NCBI RefSeq assembly: GCF_019977395.1
Contig: NZ_AP024660.1
Location: forward strand, 1,612,001-1,676,000
Source of the DNA: Arthrobacter sp. NicSoilC5
GTDB lineage: Bacteria > Actinomycetota > Actinomycetes > Actinomycetales > Micrococcaceae
DNA: 64,000 bases
Direction of reading: 5' to 3'
The notes beneath the pieces were generated by a model, which searched no databases, was not told the origin of the DNA, and saw only the letters and a program-made list of their open reading frames with translations. Below are positions 19,188-29,061 of this stretch, piece by piece. The position numbers and the translations under genes are program-made. The first letter of the stretch is position 1. Each line of letters opens with the position of its first letter.

Positions 19188-20771
19188 CTACCGTAGTGGT
19201 TGGCTGTGACTATTACGTTTCCAGGCTTCATAGTTACTAAGCATGCTGACTTTACCCCAGGTTTCGGGTAGGGCATCTGCAATTCCGCCAGCGGCGATCG
19301 GCCCGCCGGACGCCGCCTCCGACGCAGCCCTCCCGGCCCGGCCGTGCAACGCGGCACCCAGCGCGGCAATGGCAGCCCAGCGGCTGTCCCCTTTGATGCC
19401 CACCTCGCTGAAGCGCCCGACGTCGGGCCCGGCCTGGGCGAGCAACGCACCGATGACGCCGGCCAGGACGTCCCCGCTGCCGGCGGTGGCGAGCCAGGGC
19501 GTGCCGTCCGCCTGGCTGAAGGTGGTGCCCCAAGGCGCAGCGACAAGGGTTGTGGCGCCTTTGAGCAGGACGGTGGCCCCAGTGCGAACAGCCGCCTGGC
19601 GCACCGCGGCGAGCGTGCCTGCTTCCACGGCTTCCCTATCCTCCCCGTGGCCCAGGCGCTGGAACAGGGATGCCAACTCACCGGCGTGCGGGGTCAGCAC
19701 CACGTGCGGCGCGAGCATGGCAGGCAGGGCGGGCAGCGCGCCGGCATCGGCCACCACCGGAAGGTCCGATGCAATGGCGTCCCGGGCGCGGGTCAGCTGT
19801 TCATGGTCGTGCGGGCCCATCCCGGAGCCCACCAGCCAGGCCTGCACGCGGTTCTCTGCAACGGTTCCGGTGCTGCAGACAACTTCGGGACAGGACTGGC
19901 GAACCAGGTTGGCCACGGACGGCGGACCGAGGTACCGGACCATGCCCACTCCTGCTGCCAGTGCTCCCCGGCAGGCGAGGACCGCAGCGCCGGGGTAGTC
20001 CTCGGATCCGGCCACTACGCCCAGGACGCCGCGGGAGTACTTCTGGGCGCGCCGGGCGGGGTGCGGCAGGAGTCGGGCCAAGTCGGCGTCCTCGAGCCGG
20101 CGCAGGGATGGTTCCGGCAGGTGCTCCTCAATCCCGATGGGCACAACCACCACGCGGCCGGCGAAGTCGGCGCCGGGGTCGGCCAGCAGTCCGTTCTTCG
20201 CTCCCCCGAACGTGACGGTCAGGTCGGCCGGCAGGACCGGATTGGTGGCCTCGCCGGTGTCCGCGTCCACGCCGCTGGGAAGGTCGCAGGCCACCACAAG
20301 TCCGCGACGGTGTGCGCCGGCGAGAGCCTCGACCAGGTCCGCGGCACTCCCCCGCAGCCCGCCCTTGGCGCCGGTCCCCAGCACCGCATCGATCACGACG
20401 TCGGCGCGTGCGGATTCGGCGGACAGTCCGGGAAGTGACTCTTCGGTGAGCCGCTGCACCCGGCCGCCCGCGCGCTCGAAGGCGGCCAGTCCGGCCGGAT
20501 GGGCCGCGTCCCCGGTGAGCACCGCCGTCGTACGCATTCCACGGGCGGCCAGGAAGGCGCCGGCGAACAGGCCATCGCCGCCGTTGTTGCCCTTGCCTGC
20601 CAGCACCACCACCCGCGAGCCGTTCAGGCGGCTGCCGCGGGACTTGAGTTCATTGACGACGGCGCCGGCCAGCCCGTGTGCGGCGCGCTGCATGAGCACG
20701 TCCCCCTTGCCGGCAGCCAGGAGGGGTTCCTCGGCGGCCCGGACCTGCGTTCCGGTGTAGGCGCTGATCAT
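19188..20771 (-). CDS. nnr: Bifunctional NAD(P)H-hydrate epimerase / dehydratase
   Basis: Repairs damaged NAD(P)H hydrates: the N-terminal NnrE (YjeF-N) domain epimerises them and the C-terminal NnrD domain dehydrates the S form. The 527-residue fusion shows VVLAGKGNNGGDGLFAGAFL in the first half, then KYSRGVLGVVAGSEDYPGAA, VLTPHAGELASL and the ribokinase-like motif ATAGSGDVLAGVIGALLAQ in the second. It follows acpS with a 15-bp gap, a common actinobacterial pair. Confidence 0.94.
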   Translation of the reverse strand: MISAYTGTQVRAAEEPLLAAGKGDVLMQRAAHGLAGAVVNELKSRGSRLNGSRVVVLAGKGNNGGDGLFAGAFLAARGMRTTAVLTGDAAHPAGLAAFERAGGRVQRLTEESLPGLSAESARADVVIDAVLGTGAKGGLRGSAADLVEALAGAHRRGLVVACDLPSGVDADTGEATNPVLPADLTVTFGGAKNGLLADPGADFAGRVVVVPIGIEEHLPEPSLRRLEDADLARLLPHPARRAQKYSRGVLGVVAGSEDYPGAAVLACRGALAAGVGMVRYLGPPSVANLVRQSCPEVVCSTGTVAENRVQAWLVGSGMGPHDHEQLTRARDAIASDLPVVADAGALPALPAMLAPHVVLTPHAGELASLFQRLGHGEDREAVEAGTLAAVRQAAVRTGATVLLKGATTLVAAPWGTTFSQADGTPWLATAGSGDVLAGVIGALLAQAGPDVGRFSEVGIKGDSRWAAIAALGAALHGRAGRAASEAASGGPIAAGGIADALPETWGKVSMLSNYEAWKRNSHSQPLR

Positions 20772-20786
20772 GCGGCGGAGGCCTGG

Positions 20787-21143
20787 TCAGCCCTCGGCCA
20801 GCACCGTGGCGGTGGCGATGCCGCCGTCGTGGCTGATGGACAGGTGCCAGCGCTTGACGCCCTTGGCCTCGGCAACGGCAAGGACGGTGCCCTTTACCTG
20901 GACGGTGGGGCCGTTACGGTCGAGGCCGATCCAGCAGTCCTGCCAGTTCATCCCGGCGGGCGCCCCAAGTACCTTGGCCACCGCTTCCTTGGCGGCGAAC
21001 CGGGCGGCCAGGGAGCGGGTGTTCAGCTCACGTTCCGCGGGCACGAACAGCCGGTCCCTCAGGCCTGGCGTCCGTTCCAGCTGGCGGCCGAACCGCTCGA
21101 TGTCTACTACGTCTACCCCAATGCCAACGATCATGGGTGCCAT
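20787..21143 (-). CDS. acpS: Holo-[acyl-carrier-protein] synthase
   Basis: Transfers 4'-phosphopantetheine from CoA to apo-ACP. The 118-residue protein has both family motifs: [12 protein letters not shown] near the N-terminus with the Mg-binding Asp, and [13 protein letters not shown] in the middle. An alternative ATG three codons in (MIVGIG) is equally possible; neither has a strong ribosome-binding site. Paired with nnr. Confidence 0.95.
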   Translation of the reverse strand: MAPMIVGIGVDVVDIERFGRQLERTPGLRDRLFVPAERELNTRSLAARFAAKEAVAKVLGAPAGMNWQDCWIGLDRNGPTVQVKGTVLAVAEAKGVKRWHLSISHDGGIATATVLAEG

Positions 21144-21350
21144 TCTACGGTGAGGCTCCCTGCAGGAAGCGGGCGCGCACGCGGGTCATTCGGGCTGTCC
21201 GCCATCAGCGGAAAAGCGTGACTTTCAGGATGACCGCGCGGAGCGCACCCCGACATCCCGCGGCTTCGGTGGGCGGCGCGGGCCAAAAGTTACGCAAACC
21301 CGCTCGGTCCCAGGTATTACTGTTTTTCCATTCGCTGGAGATAATGCCCT

Positions 21351-21860
21351 ATGGACAACTCGACAGGCTCCCGGCCGCCACGGAGGAGAAGACCTTGGCG
21401 AAGGGTTTTCAAAGGAGTCCTGATCGCACTCGCCGTCATCGCTGCTCCGCTTCTTCTGTTTCAGGCGTCGTATGTAATGGGAACGGCCCGGATGGTGTCC
21501 CTCGCCGACAGGCTTCACCCGTTGGCCGGGTGGAAACCGGATGGTGAAAACGTCAGCGGCGGTTTCTTCTGCGTCCCCGTCGCTGTGCCCTGTGACAGCA
21601 TGTGGCGCCAGTACAGGACCCAGCAACCCCCTAGTCCCGCCGATATCCGCCAACTAACCGTGGCGGCGGGGCTGGACGGGAAAGTGGACGGGGACTGTGA
21701 AACGTCTCCCCTTCCTCCGAACGTCACCGGAATGTATATGGCCTGCAGCGCAGCCGGAGTGTTGGACGGCTATGACGTTGAGGTTCGGGTGCTGAAGTTG
21801 GCACGGGACGACCCGGAACGGATCATCCAGTTCCGGCTAAGCAGCATCAAGAACCGGTAG
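21351..21860 (+). CDS. Small single-pass membrane protein of unknown function
   Basis: Not recognised. The 169-residue product has an Arg/Pro-rich cytoplasmic N-terminus (PPRRRRPWRR), one hydrophobic helix (about residues 21-42) and a roughly 125-residue extracytoplasmic part with four Cys (FFCVP, VPCDSM, GDCET, MACSA), which could form two disulfides. GGAG lies 10 bases before the ATG. It sits alone on the plus strand between acpS and glmS and shares their downstream bidirectional terminator. Confidence 0.65.
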   Translation: MDNSTGSRPPRRRRPWRRVFKGVLIALAVIAAPLLLFQASYVMGTARMVSLADRLHPLAGWKPDGENVSGGFFCVPVAVPCDSMWRQYRTQQPPSPADIRQLTVAAGLDGKVDGDCETSPLPPNVTGMYMACSAAGVLDGYDVEVRVLKLARDDPERIIQFRLSSIKNR

Positions 21861-21869
21861 GCAAAACAG

Positions 21870-21899
21870 AAGCCCCGGGCCGTGGGGCCCGGGGCTTCA
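21870..21899. terminator. Bidirectional terminator between the small membrane protein gene and glmS
   Basis: AAGCCCCGGGCC and GGCCCGGGGCTT form a near-perfect GC-rich stem around a short loop (roughly 21870-21899). It lies between convergent stop codons at 21860 and 21920, so it can serve both strands. Confidence 0.85.
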
Positions 21900-21919
21900 G
21901 CTGTCCTGCGATATTCCGC

Positions 21920-23812
21920 TTATTCGACGGTGACGCTCTTGGCGAGGTTGCGGGGCTGGTCCACGTCGTAGCCCTTGGCTGCGGCGAGTTCCGCGGCGAA
22001 GATCTGCAGCGGGACGGTAGTCAGCAGGGGCATCAGCAAGGTGGGGGTCTCGGGGACGTAGAAGACGTACTCCGCGTAGGCCTTCACGGCTTCGTCGCCT
22101 TCCTCGGCGATGACCAGGGTGCGGGCGCCGCGGGCGCGGACTTCCTGGATGTTGGAGACCACCTTGGCGTGCAGCGAGTCACGCCCGCGCGGGGACGGAA
22201 CGACGACAAACACGGGCTGGCCTTCATCGATCAGGGCGATGGGGCCGTGCTTGAGCTCACCGGCGGCAAAGCCTTCGGCGTGGATGTACGCGATTTCCTT
22301 GAGCTTCAAAGCACCCTCGAGGGCCACGGGGTAGCCCACGTGCCGGCCCAGGAACAGCACAGACTTCTCGTTGGCCATGGACCGGGCCAGCTCGCGCAGC
22401 GGGCCGGCGTTGTCCAGGATGGTCTGGATCTTCGCGGGGATCTTGTTCAGGTCCGCCAGGACGTCCTTGATCTGGCCCGAGAAGATGTTCCCACGCAGCT
22501 GCGCCAGGTACAGGCCCAGCAGGTACGCGGCCGTGATCTGGGCCAGGAACGCCTTGGTGGAGGCAACCGCGATCTCCGGACCGGCGTGCGTGTAGAGCAC
22601 GGCGTCGGATTCACGCGGGATGGTGGAGCCGTTGGTGTTGCAGATCGAGATGGTCTTGGCGCCCTGTTCCCGGGCATACCGGACAGCCATCAGGGTGTCC
22701 ATGGTCTCCCCGGACTGGGAGATGGAGACCACCAGGGTCTTCTCGTCCAGGATCGGGTCCCGGTAACGGAACTCGTGCGCGAGCTCCACCTCGGTGGGGA
22801 TCCGGCACCAGTTCTCGATCGCGTACTTCGCCACCGTGCCCGCGTACGCGGCGGTGCCGCAGGCCAGCACGATGATCTTGTTGACCTGCTTCAGCAGCTC
22901 CGGGTCGATCCGCAGCTCATCCAGGGTCAGCTTGCCGTCCAGGTCCGACCGGCCCAGCAGGGTCTGGGCGACGGCGTCGGGCTGGTCATGGATTTCCTTC
23001 TCCATGAACGAGGAGAACCCACCCTTTTCCGCCGAAGCCGGATCCCAGTCCACGTGGTATTCCTTGCCCTGGGCCGGGTTGCCAAAGAAATCGGTGATCG
23101 TGACGGTGTCGGCGGTGATCGTGACGATCTGGTCCTGGCCCAGCTCCACCGCGCGGCGGGTGTAATCGATGAACCCGGACACGTCCGAACCCAGGAAGTT
23201 CTCCCCCTCGCCCAGGCCCACCACCAGCGGTGAGTTACGGCGGGCGGCCACGACGACGTCGGGCTGGTCCGCGTGCACGGCCAGCAGCGTGAAGGCACCC
23301 TCAAGGCGCTGGCACGCCAGCTCCATGGCCCGGGTCAGGCCGCCGTTGGCGGTGTCCCCGCCCAGCTGGTTGCGGAGGATGTCGGCCAGCAGCGCGGCGG
23401 CGACCTCCGTGTCCGTCTCGGACAGGAACGTCACACCCTTCTCCAGCAGCTCAAGCTTGAGCTCAGCGAAGTTCTCGATGATGCCGTTGTGGATCACGGC
23501 GAGCTTGCCGCCGTCAGCCAGGTGCGGGTGCGCGTTGCGGTCCGTCGGACCACCGTGCGTCGCCCACCGCGTGTGGCCAATACCAGTCAGGGTCTCCGGC
23601 AACGGCCGGGCCTCCAGCTCACCAATCAGGTTGCTCAGCTTCCCGGACTTCTTCCGCGACTCGATAGCCCCCTGGGACACCACAGCCACACCGGCAGAGT
23701 CATAACCGCGGTACTCCAGGCGCCGCAGCCCCTCCAGGACAACATCCAACGCACTGTGACCATTAATTGCACCGTCAACCGAACGGCCTACGTATCCCAC
23801 GATTCCACACAT
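21920..23812 (-). CDS. glmS: Glutamine--fructose-6-phosphate aminotransferase
   Basis: Makes glucosamine 6-phosphate from fructose 6-phosphate and glutamine, the first step to UDP-GlcNAc. The 630-residue protein has an N-terminal Ntn glutaminase domain ([21 protein letters not shown]) and two C-terminal SIS isomerase domains ([11 protein letters not shown]). A GTG two codons upstream is in frame, but the ATG at 23810-23812 must be the true start because Cys2 becomes the N-terminal nucleophile after Met removal. It diverges from coaA across 135 bp. Confidence 0.96.
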   Translation of the reverse strand: MCGIVGYVGRSVDGAINGHSALDVVLEGLRRLEYRGYDSAGVAVVSQGAIESRKKSGKLSNLIGELEARPLPETLTGIGHTRWATHGGPTDRNAHPHLADGGKLAVIHNGIIENFAELKLELLEKGVTFLSETDTEVAAALLADILRNQLGGDTANGGLTRAMELACQRLEGAFTLLAVHADQPDVVVAARRNSPLVVGLGEGENFLGSDVSGFIDYTRRAVELGQDQIVTITADTVTITDFFGNPAQGKEYHVDWDPASAEKGGFSSFMEKEIHDQPDAVAQTLLGRSDLDGKLTLDELRIDPELLKQVNKIIVLACGTAAYAGTVAKYAIENWCRIPTEVELAHEFRYRDPILDEKTLVVSISQSGETMDTLMAVRYAREQGAKTISICNTNGSTIPRESDAVLYTHAGPEIAVASTKAFLAQITAAYLLGLYLAQLRGNIFSGQIKDVLADLNKIPAKIQTILDNAGPLRELARSMANEKSVLFLGRHVGYPVALEGALKLKEIAYIHAEGFAAGELKHGPIALIDEGQPVFVVVPSPRGRDSLHAKVVSNIQEVRARGARTLVIAEEGDEAVKAYAEYVFYVPETPTLLMPLLTTVPLQIFAAELAAAKGYDVDQPRNLAKSVTVE

Positions 23813-23947
23813 AGGCACAAGACTATCGGCAGCGTGCCACTTGCTCTAAACCGGGAGACTCTCCGGCGGTGCCTCCGTGACGGGTGCCGCCGCACTGAGC
23901 AGGGGCGTCATTTCGCGATGGGCCGGGAGCGGGGCAGAATCTTTAGC

Positions 23948-24913
23948 GTGACTTCGCAACGCAATGAAGCGAACGGGGAGGGTGCCTCGCCGTTCGTGGA
24001 GCTGGACAGGCATACCTGGTCCCGGCTCGCAGCCCAGATGGAACAGCCCCTTAATGAAGAGGATGTGCTGCGCCTTCGCGGGCTTGGCGACCCCCTGGAC
24101 ATCAAGGAAGTCAGGGATGTCTACCTGCCGCTCTCACGGCTCCTGCACCTGTACGTGGAGGCTGCCGGTCAGCTGCACGCGGCCACCACCACGTTCCTGG
24201 GCGAGCAGACCCAGCGCACCCCGTTCGTGATCGGCGTCGCCGGCTCTGTTGCCGTGGGCAAGTCCACCATCGCCCGCGTGCTGCGGGAGATGCTTCGCCG
24301 TTGGCCAGGCACCCCCAACGTGGAGCTCATCACCACCGATGGGTTCCTCTATCCCCTGGCCGAGCTCAAGCGCCGGCAGCTGCTGGACCGGAAGGGTTTC
24401 CCGGAGTCCTATGACCGGCGGGCGCTCCTGCGCTTCGTGAGTGAGATCAAGGGCGGCGCGGAGGAAGTGCGCGCGCCCTGGTACTCCCACGTCACGTACG
24501 ACATTGTGCCCGGCAAGGAAGTGGTGGTCCGCCGCCCGGACGTGCTGATCGTTGAGGGCCTGAACGTGCTGGCTCCTGCCCGTCCCCGGCATGACGGCCG
24601 CCAGGGTTTGGCCCTGAGTGATTTCTTTGACTTTTCCATCTACGTGGACGCCAAGACCTCCTACATCGAGGAGTGGTATGTGGACCGGTTCCGGAAGCTG
24701 CGCAGCACCGCGTTCGCGCAGCCGGAGTCCTACTTCCACCGCTACGCCACGCTGTCTGATGAAGAGGCGGAGAACACCGCCAGGGACATCTGGAAGCGGA
24801 TTAACGAGCCCAACCTGGAGGAGAACGTGCTGCCCACCCGCGGCCGGGCCCAGCTGGTGCTGACCAAAGAGGCGGACCACTCCATCCGCCGCATGCTGCT
24901 CCGGAAGGTGTAG
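23948..24913 (+). CDS. coaA: Type I pantothenate kinase
   Basis: Phosphorylates pantothenate, the first step of CoA synthesis. About 321 residues, with the P-loop [15 protein letters not shown] and the family stretches [19 protein letters not shown] and [13 protein letters not shown] at 23948 ([10 protein letters not shown]) is chosen by family length; no Shine-Dalgarno is evident and AGAATC lies just upstream, so the message may be leaderless. An upstream in-frame ATG near 23919 is less likely. Confidence 0.93.
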   Translation: MTSQRNEANGEGASPFVELDRHTWSRLAAQMEQPLNEEDVLRLRGLGDPLDIKEVRDVYLPLSRLLHLYVEAAGQLHAATTTFLGEQTQRTPFVIGVAGSVAVGKSTIARVLREMLRRWPGTPNVELITTDGFLYPLAELKRRQLLDRKGFPESYDRRALLRFVSEIKGGAEEVRAPWYSHVTYDIVPGKEVVVRRPDVLIVEGLNVLAPARPRHDGRQGLALSDFFDFSIYVDAKTSYIEEWYVDRFRKLRSTAFAQPESYFHRYATLSDEEAENTARDIWKRINEPNLEENVLPTRGRAQLVLTKEADHSIRRMLLRKV

Positions 24914-24918
24914 CACAG

Positions 24919-25779
24919 GTGTGCTACCAATGCGGGTCCGCCAGCCGGCGCAGCTTCACGCGCTTCCTCGCGGCGGGGGCCGGGCTGACCGTCCTGGCTG
25001 CCTGCACACCGGAGGCACCCAAGGCGGCGGCGCCGTCGTCGTCCGCTGCCCCTTCCCCTTCCCCCTCCCCTGTGGCCGCTACCGCGTCAGCGGGCCCGAC
25101 GGCGGACGCGGCCACAGTGGGCCAGCCGCCTGAGGCGCCGGCCCCCACACCGTCGCCGTCGGCGGCCTTGGCGCGGCAGTTTTCGCTCGATGATCCGGCG
25201 AGCCCCTGGGTCATCGTGAACAAGCACCGGGCGCTGAAGCCGGCGGACTATGTGCCGGCTGACTTGGTGCGTCCCGCCGTCGCGATCTCGGCCGCTGGTG
25301 AGGCGTCGCTGCTGAACAGCACCACGGCGGCAGCGGCCGAGGCGATGTTCGCGGCGGCCGCGCGGGACGGTGTGACGATGGTCCTGGCCAGCGGCTACCG
25401 CTCATACAGCACGCAGGTGACCACGTACAACGGGTATGTCGCGGCGCGGGGGCAGGCCGACGCCGACACCGCCAGTGCGCGGCCCGGCCACTCGGAGCAC
25501 CAGACCGGGTGGGCGTTCGACATCGGGGACGGCGGAGGTGCCTGCAGCTTCCAGCCGTGCTTCGCGGAGCAGCCTGCCGCCACGTGGGCGAAAGCGAACG
25601 GGCACCGGTTCGGATTCGTGGTGCGCTACCCGTGGATGCTGCACCCCATCACGGGGTACTACTACGAGCCGTGGCACCTGCGGTACGTAGGCGTGGAGGC
25701 GGCCACGGACATGCTGAACCGCGGCATCGGCACGCTGGAGGAATACTTCGGCTTGGAGGCGGCACCGGCATACCTGTAA
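24919..25779 (+). CDS. M15-family D-alanyl-D-alanine carboxypeptidase lipoprotein (VanY-like)
   Basis: A zinc peptidase that probably trims D-Ala from peptidoglycan stem peptides outside the cell. The 286-residue product has a twin-Arg signal with lipobox (SRRSFTRFLAAGAG, then LAAC), a long Ala/Pro/Ser linker (about residues 32-90), and the M15B motifs SGYRSYSTQ, GHSEHQTGWAFDI (zinc His and Asp) and EPWHLRYVG (catalytic Glu and third ligand). The start is GTG, 5 bp after the coaA stop. Export by Tat is inferred from RR plus the hydrophobic stretch. Confidence 0.9.
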   Translation: MCYQCGSASRRSFTRFLAAGAGLTVLAACTPEAPKAAAPSSSAAPSPSPSPVAATASAGPTADAATVGQPPEAPAPTPSPSAALARQFSLDDPASPWVIVNKHRALKPADYVPADLVRPAVAISAAGEASLLNSTTAAAAEAMFAAAARDGVTMVLASGYRSYSTQVTTYNGYVAARGQADADTASARPGHSEHQTGWAFDIGDGGGACSFQPCFAEQPAATWAKANGHRFGFVVRYPWMLHPITGYYYEPWHLRYVGVEAATDMLNRGIGTLEEYFGLEAAPAYL

Positions 25780-25803
25780 CGCCCGTGCGCTAGGTTGGTT
25801 TCC

Positions 25804-26208
25804 ATGCTTAGTGGATTCAAGAACTTCATCATGAAGGGCAACGTGGTTGACCTTGCCGTCGCCGTTGTCATGGGTACTGCCTTCGGAGCTGTTGTCACGG
25901 CGCTGGTGAACAAGGTGCTCATGCCGTTCATTTCGGGCCTGGTGGGTGCGCCCAACTTCGACAGCTTTGCCAAGGTGGAGCTGAACGGCAATGCCATCGA
26001 ATTCGGGGTGCTGCTGACCGCGGTGGTGAACTTCCTGCTGATCGCGGCGGCCATCTACTTTGTGGTGGTGATGCCGATGAACATGATGATCGAGCGCCGC
26101 AACCGCCGGCTGGGGATCAACAAGGACGTCAAGAAGGATGCCGCCGAGGACCCGCAGGTTGCGCTGCTGACCGAAATCCGGGATGCGCTGAAGGAGCGCG
26201 CGCTCTAA
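25804..26208 (+). CDS. mscL: Large-conductance mechanosensitive channel
   Basis: A membrane channel that opens under hypo-osmotic stress. The 134-residue protein has the MscL N-terminus (FKNFIMKGNVVDLAVAVVMG), two membrane helices, and a charged C-terminal helix. The ATG at 25804 gives the usual N-terminus MLSGFKNFI. It follows the VanY-like gene by 24 bp and ends at a strong terminator. Confidence 0.96.
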   Translation: MLSGFKNFIMKGNVVDLAVAVVMGTAFGAVVTALVNKVLMPFISGLVGAPNFDSFAKVELNGNAIEFGVLLTAVVNFLLIAAAIYFVVVMPMNMMIERRNRRLGINKDVKKDAAEDPQVALLTEIRDALKERAL

Positions 26209-26222
26209 TTTTTCCCAAACGC

Positions 26223-26258
26223 AAGTGGCCCGTCTCCCTGCTGGGAGGCGGGCCACTT
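26223..26258. terminator. Bidirectional terminator between mscL and glmM
   Basis: AAGTGGCCCGTCTCCC and GGGAGGCGGGCCACTT form a long stem around a 4-base loop, followed by TTTT on the plus strand. It lies between the convergent stops of mscL (26208) and glmM (26271). Confidence 0.88.
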
Positions 26259-26270
26259 TTCTTGCTGTGC

Positions 26271-27632
26271 CTAGTTTGAGGCGAGTTCCAGTGCGAGTTC
26301 GGTCCGGACCACCTGGGCCAGGTGTTCGGCGATGGACTGGGCAGTCTCTTCGTCGGCGGCTTCCACCATCACGCGGACCACCGGCTCGGTGCCGGAGGGA
26401 CGGAGCAGGACACGGCCGGTATCTCCGAGGGCGGCTTCCGCCGCTGCCACGGCCTGGGCCAGGACGTCGCTGCTGCCCACGCGGCTGCGGTCGACACCCT
26501 TGACGTTGATGAGCACCTGCGGGAGCTTGGTCATGACCGTGGCGAGTTCCTTGAGCGGCTTGCCGGTCAAGGCCACCTGCGCGGCCAGCTGAAGTCCAGT
26601 GAGGAGGCCGTCGCCGGTGGTGGCGTGGTCGGAGAAGATCACGTGGCCGGACTGTTCGCCGCCCAGGTTGTAGCCGCCGTCGCGCATGCCTTCCAGGACG
26701 TAACGGTCCCCCACCGCGGTTTCCAGGATGGTGATGCCGGCGTCGCGGAGGGCGAGCTTCAGGCCGAGGTTGCTCATGACGGTGGCCACCAGGACGTCGT
26801 CCTTGAGCTTGCCGGATTTCTTGAGCGCGATGGCGAGGATAGCCATGATCTGGTCACCGTCCACCTCATTGCCCTCGTGGTCCACGGCCAGGCAGCGGTC
26901 GGCGTCGCCATCGTGGGCGATGCCCAGGTTCGCGCCGTACTTGACCACGGCCTCCTTGAGGGGGCCCAGGTGCGTGGAGCCCACGCCGTCGTTGATGTTC
27001 AGGCCGTCAGGGTCGGCGCCGATAACGATGACGTCGGCGCCGGCGTCCTTGAAGAGCTGGGGCGAGCAGCCGCTGGCGGCACCGTTGGCGCAGTCCAGCA
27101 CCACGGTGAGGCCGTCCAGGCGGTGCGGGAGGGTGCGGAGCAGGTGGACGATGTAGCGGTCCTCTGCGTCGGAGAAACGCTGGATGCGGCCGACGTCGGG
27201 CCCGGTGGGACGGACGGCTTCCTTGCTCATCTGGGCCTCGATGGCATCTTCCACCTCGTCGGGCAGCTTCTGGCCACCGCGGGCGAAGAACTTGATGCCG
27301 TTGTCCGGCGCCGGGTTGTGGGAGGCAGAGATCATGACGCCGAAGTCGGCATCCAGGTCCGCGACCAGGTAGGCGGCGGCGGGGGTCGGCAGGACGCCGG
27401 CGTCATAGACGTCGATTCCGGAGCTGGAGAGCCCGGCTTCCACGGCAGCGGCGATGAATTCACCGCTGGCACGCGGGTCCCGGGCCAGCACGGCGCGGGG
27501 CCGGGAGCCGTTGGAGTTGCGGTCGTGACCAAGCACGACGGCGGCCGCCTGGGCCAGCTGCAGGGCCAGCTCTGCTGTCAGCAGGCCATTGGCCAGCCCC
27601 CGGACACCATCAGTTCCAAATAATCTAGACAC
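26271..27632 (-). CDS. glmM: Phosphoglucosamine mutase
   Basis: Interconverts glucosamine 6- and 1-phosphate, the step after GlmS towards UDP-GlcNAc. The 453-residue protein starts [16 protein letters not shown], has the phospho-Ser loop [12 protein letters not shown] (about residues 101-112), the metal loop HDGDADR and the phosphate-binding loop [14 protein letters not shown]. In M. tuberculosis glmM directly follows rpsI; here a 5-kb glycosyltransferase block lies between them. Confidence 0.96.
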   Translation of the reverse strand: MSRLFGTDGVRGLANGLLTAELALQLAQAAAVVLGHDRNSNGSRPRAVLARDPRASGEFIAAAVEAGLSSSGIDVYDAGVLPTPAAAYLVADLDADFGVMISASHNPAPDNGIKFFARGGQKLPDEVEDAIEAQMSKEAVRPTGPDVGRIQRFSDAEDRYIVHLLRTLPHRLDGLTVVLDCANGAASGCSPQLFKDAGADVIVIGADPDGLNINDGVGSTHLGPLKEAVVKYGANLGIAHDGDADRCLAVDHEGNEVDGDQIMAILAIALKKSGKLKDDVLVATVMSNLGLKLALRDAGITILETAVGDRYVLEGMRDGGYNLGGEQSGHVIFSDHATTGDGLLTGLQLAAQVALTGKPLKELATVMTKLPQVLINVKGVDRSRVGSSDVLAQAVAAAEAALGDTGRVLLRPSGTEPVVRVMVEAADEETAQSIAEHLAQVVRTELALELASN

Positions 27633-27816
27633 CGGTCAAGTGTAGAGGATGGGTGCCGCCAAGATCTGCGTAGTCGGCGTTCCGCAGCTGGCCCTACCTG
27701 TCGAGTACCTGCTCACGGTCTGGGCACATTACTGGGACTACTTGGTTTTTTTGCCTGCTACCTGTCTTTACTAGAAACCCTCGCCACGCCTATTTGGCGG
27801 CCCCTACGATCCATGC

Positions 27817-29061
27817 ATGACACCTAGCTATGGGGGCTTGGCGCTCGAAATTGTAGTACCGGTCTACAACGAAGAAGCGGTACTGGAACGAAGCATCACA
27901 AGGCTCGCCGAATATCTGACGAATGAAATGCCGTCGACGTGGAAAATCACCATCGCCGATAATGCAAGCACTGACCGGACACCGGTGATTGCCGCTCGAC
28001 TTAGCGAGCACCTGCCAAACGTTGAGTATCGGCGTCTCGAGGTCAAAGGACGCGGGTACGCGCTAAGGGACGCCTGGTCTGCCTCCCATGCAAAAGTGCT
28101 GGCCTACCTGGACGTCGACCTCTCCACGGATCTTGCAGCGCTTCCACCTTTGGTGGCCCCCCTGCTGTCCGGGCATTCTGATATTTCCATCGGCACCCGT
28201 TTGGGCCAGAGTTCCAGGGTGAGCCGCGGTCCCAAACGGGAGTTTATTTCCAGGTCCTACAATTTCCTGCTGCGGCGCACGATGCAGGTCAGGTTTTCCG
28301 ACGCCCAGTGCGGGTTCAAAGCCATTCGAACCGACGTGGCAAAACGGTTGCTTCCCCACGTTGAGGACAACGGTTGGTTCTTTGACACGGAGCTTTTGAT
28401 TATCGCTGAGCGTTCAGGGCTTCGCATTCACGAGATTCCTGTCGACTGGGTGGATGATCCGGACAGCCGGGTGGACATCAAGCAGACAGCTCTGGAGGAT
28501 CTCAGAGGCATGGTGCGCGTAGCGGGTTCGCTGGTAAATGGTGTGATTCCCGTTCAGGCTCTTTACGCGGAGCTCGGGCGTCGACCGATCGTGCCCCTGG
28601 GCCGTCCAAGCTTCTTTGGTCAAGTGCTCCGTTTCGGGCTTGTGGGGATTGCCTCCACCGTGGCGTTCGCCGTGCTTTATTTGTTGCTTCAGGGTCCGTT
28701 CAGTTCTCAAGAGGCTAATTTCCTGGCCTTACTTCTGACCGCTGTTGGCAACACCGCGGCGAACCGGCGCTTTACCTTCGGGATCAGCGGGCCTTCGAGA
28801 CTAGTAACCCAGCAGATTCAAGGACTGATTGTCTTCCTGCTCGCATGGGGCATCACTTCTTCGGCCCTGTTCATCCTCCATGCCGCCAACCCGGACGCAC
28901 TGCCGAGCATGGAACTACTGACGCTAACAGGCGCCAATGTCCTTGCGACCTTAATGCGGTTCGTCCTCCTGCGCCTGTGGGTATTCAGGAAGGGACGAAA
29001 TCAGGAAATCCAGCCACGTCTTGTCGTTGCGCCTATAACAGTCGACGGACGCGTCTCGTGA
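27817..29061 (+). CDS. Fused family 2 glycosyltransferase and GtrA-type flippase
   Basis: A 414-residue two-domain protein. The N-terminal ~240 residues resemble polyprenyl/dolichyl-phosphate sugar synthases: IVVPVYNEEAVLERSI, the acidic DVDLSTDL, and SRSYNFLLRRTMQVRFSDAQ followed by CGFKAIR. The rest is a GtrA domain with about four membrane helices (FGLVGIASTVAFAVLY, NTAANRRFTFGI). Such proteins load a sugar on polyprenyl phosphate and move it across the membrane for a GT-C enzyme. Two GT-C genes follow, the first overlapping by GTGA. The sugar is unknown. Confidence 0.87.
   Translation: MTPSYGGLALEIVVPVYNEEAVLERSITRLAEYLTNEMPSTWKITIADNASTDRTPVIAARLSEHLPNVEYRRLEVKGRGYALRDAWSASHAKVLAYLDVDLSTDLAALPPLVAPLLSGHSDISIGTRLGQSSRVSRGPKREFISRSYNFLLRRTMQVRFSDAQCGFKAIRTDVAKRLLPHVEDNGWFFDTELLIIAERSGLRIHEIPVDWVDDPDSRVDIKQTALEDLRGMVRVAGSLVNGVIPVQALYAELGRRPIVPLGRPSFFGQVLRFGLVGIASTVAFAVLYLLLQGPFSSQEANFLALLLTAVGNTAANRRFTFGISGPSRLVTQQIQGLIVFLLAWGITSSALFILHAANPDALPSMELLTLTGANVLATLMRFVLLRLWVFRKGRNQEIQPRLVVAPITVDGRVS

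Noticed and set aside
26322..27623. Plus-strand open frame opposite glmM
   Set aside because: Antisense shadow of an intact phosphoglucosamine mutase.
28845..29057. N-terminal extension of the first GT-C gene
   Set aside because: It would overlap the GT2-GtrA gene by over 200 bp; GTG 29058 with a GTGA overlap fits better.
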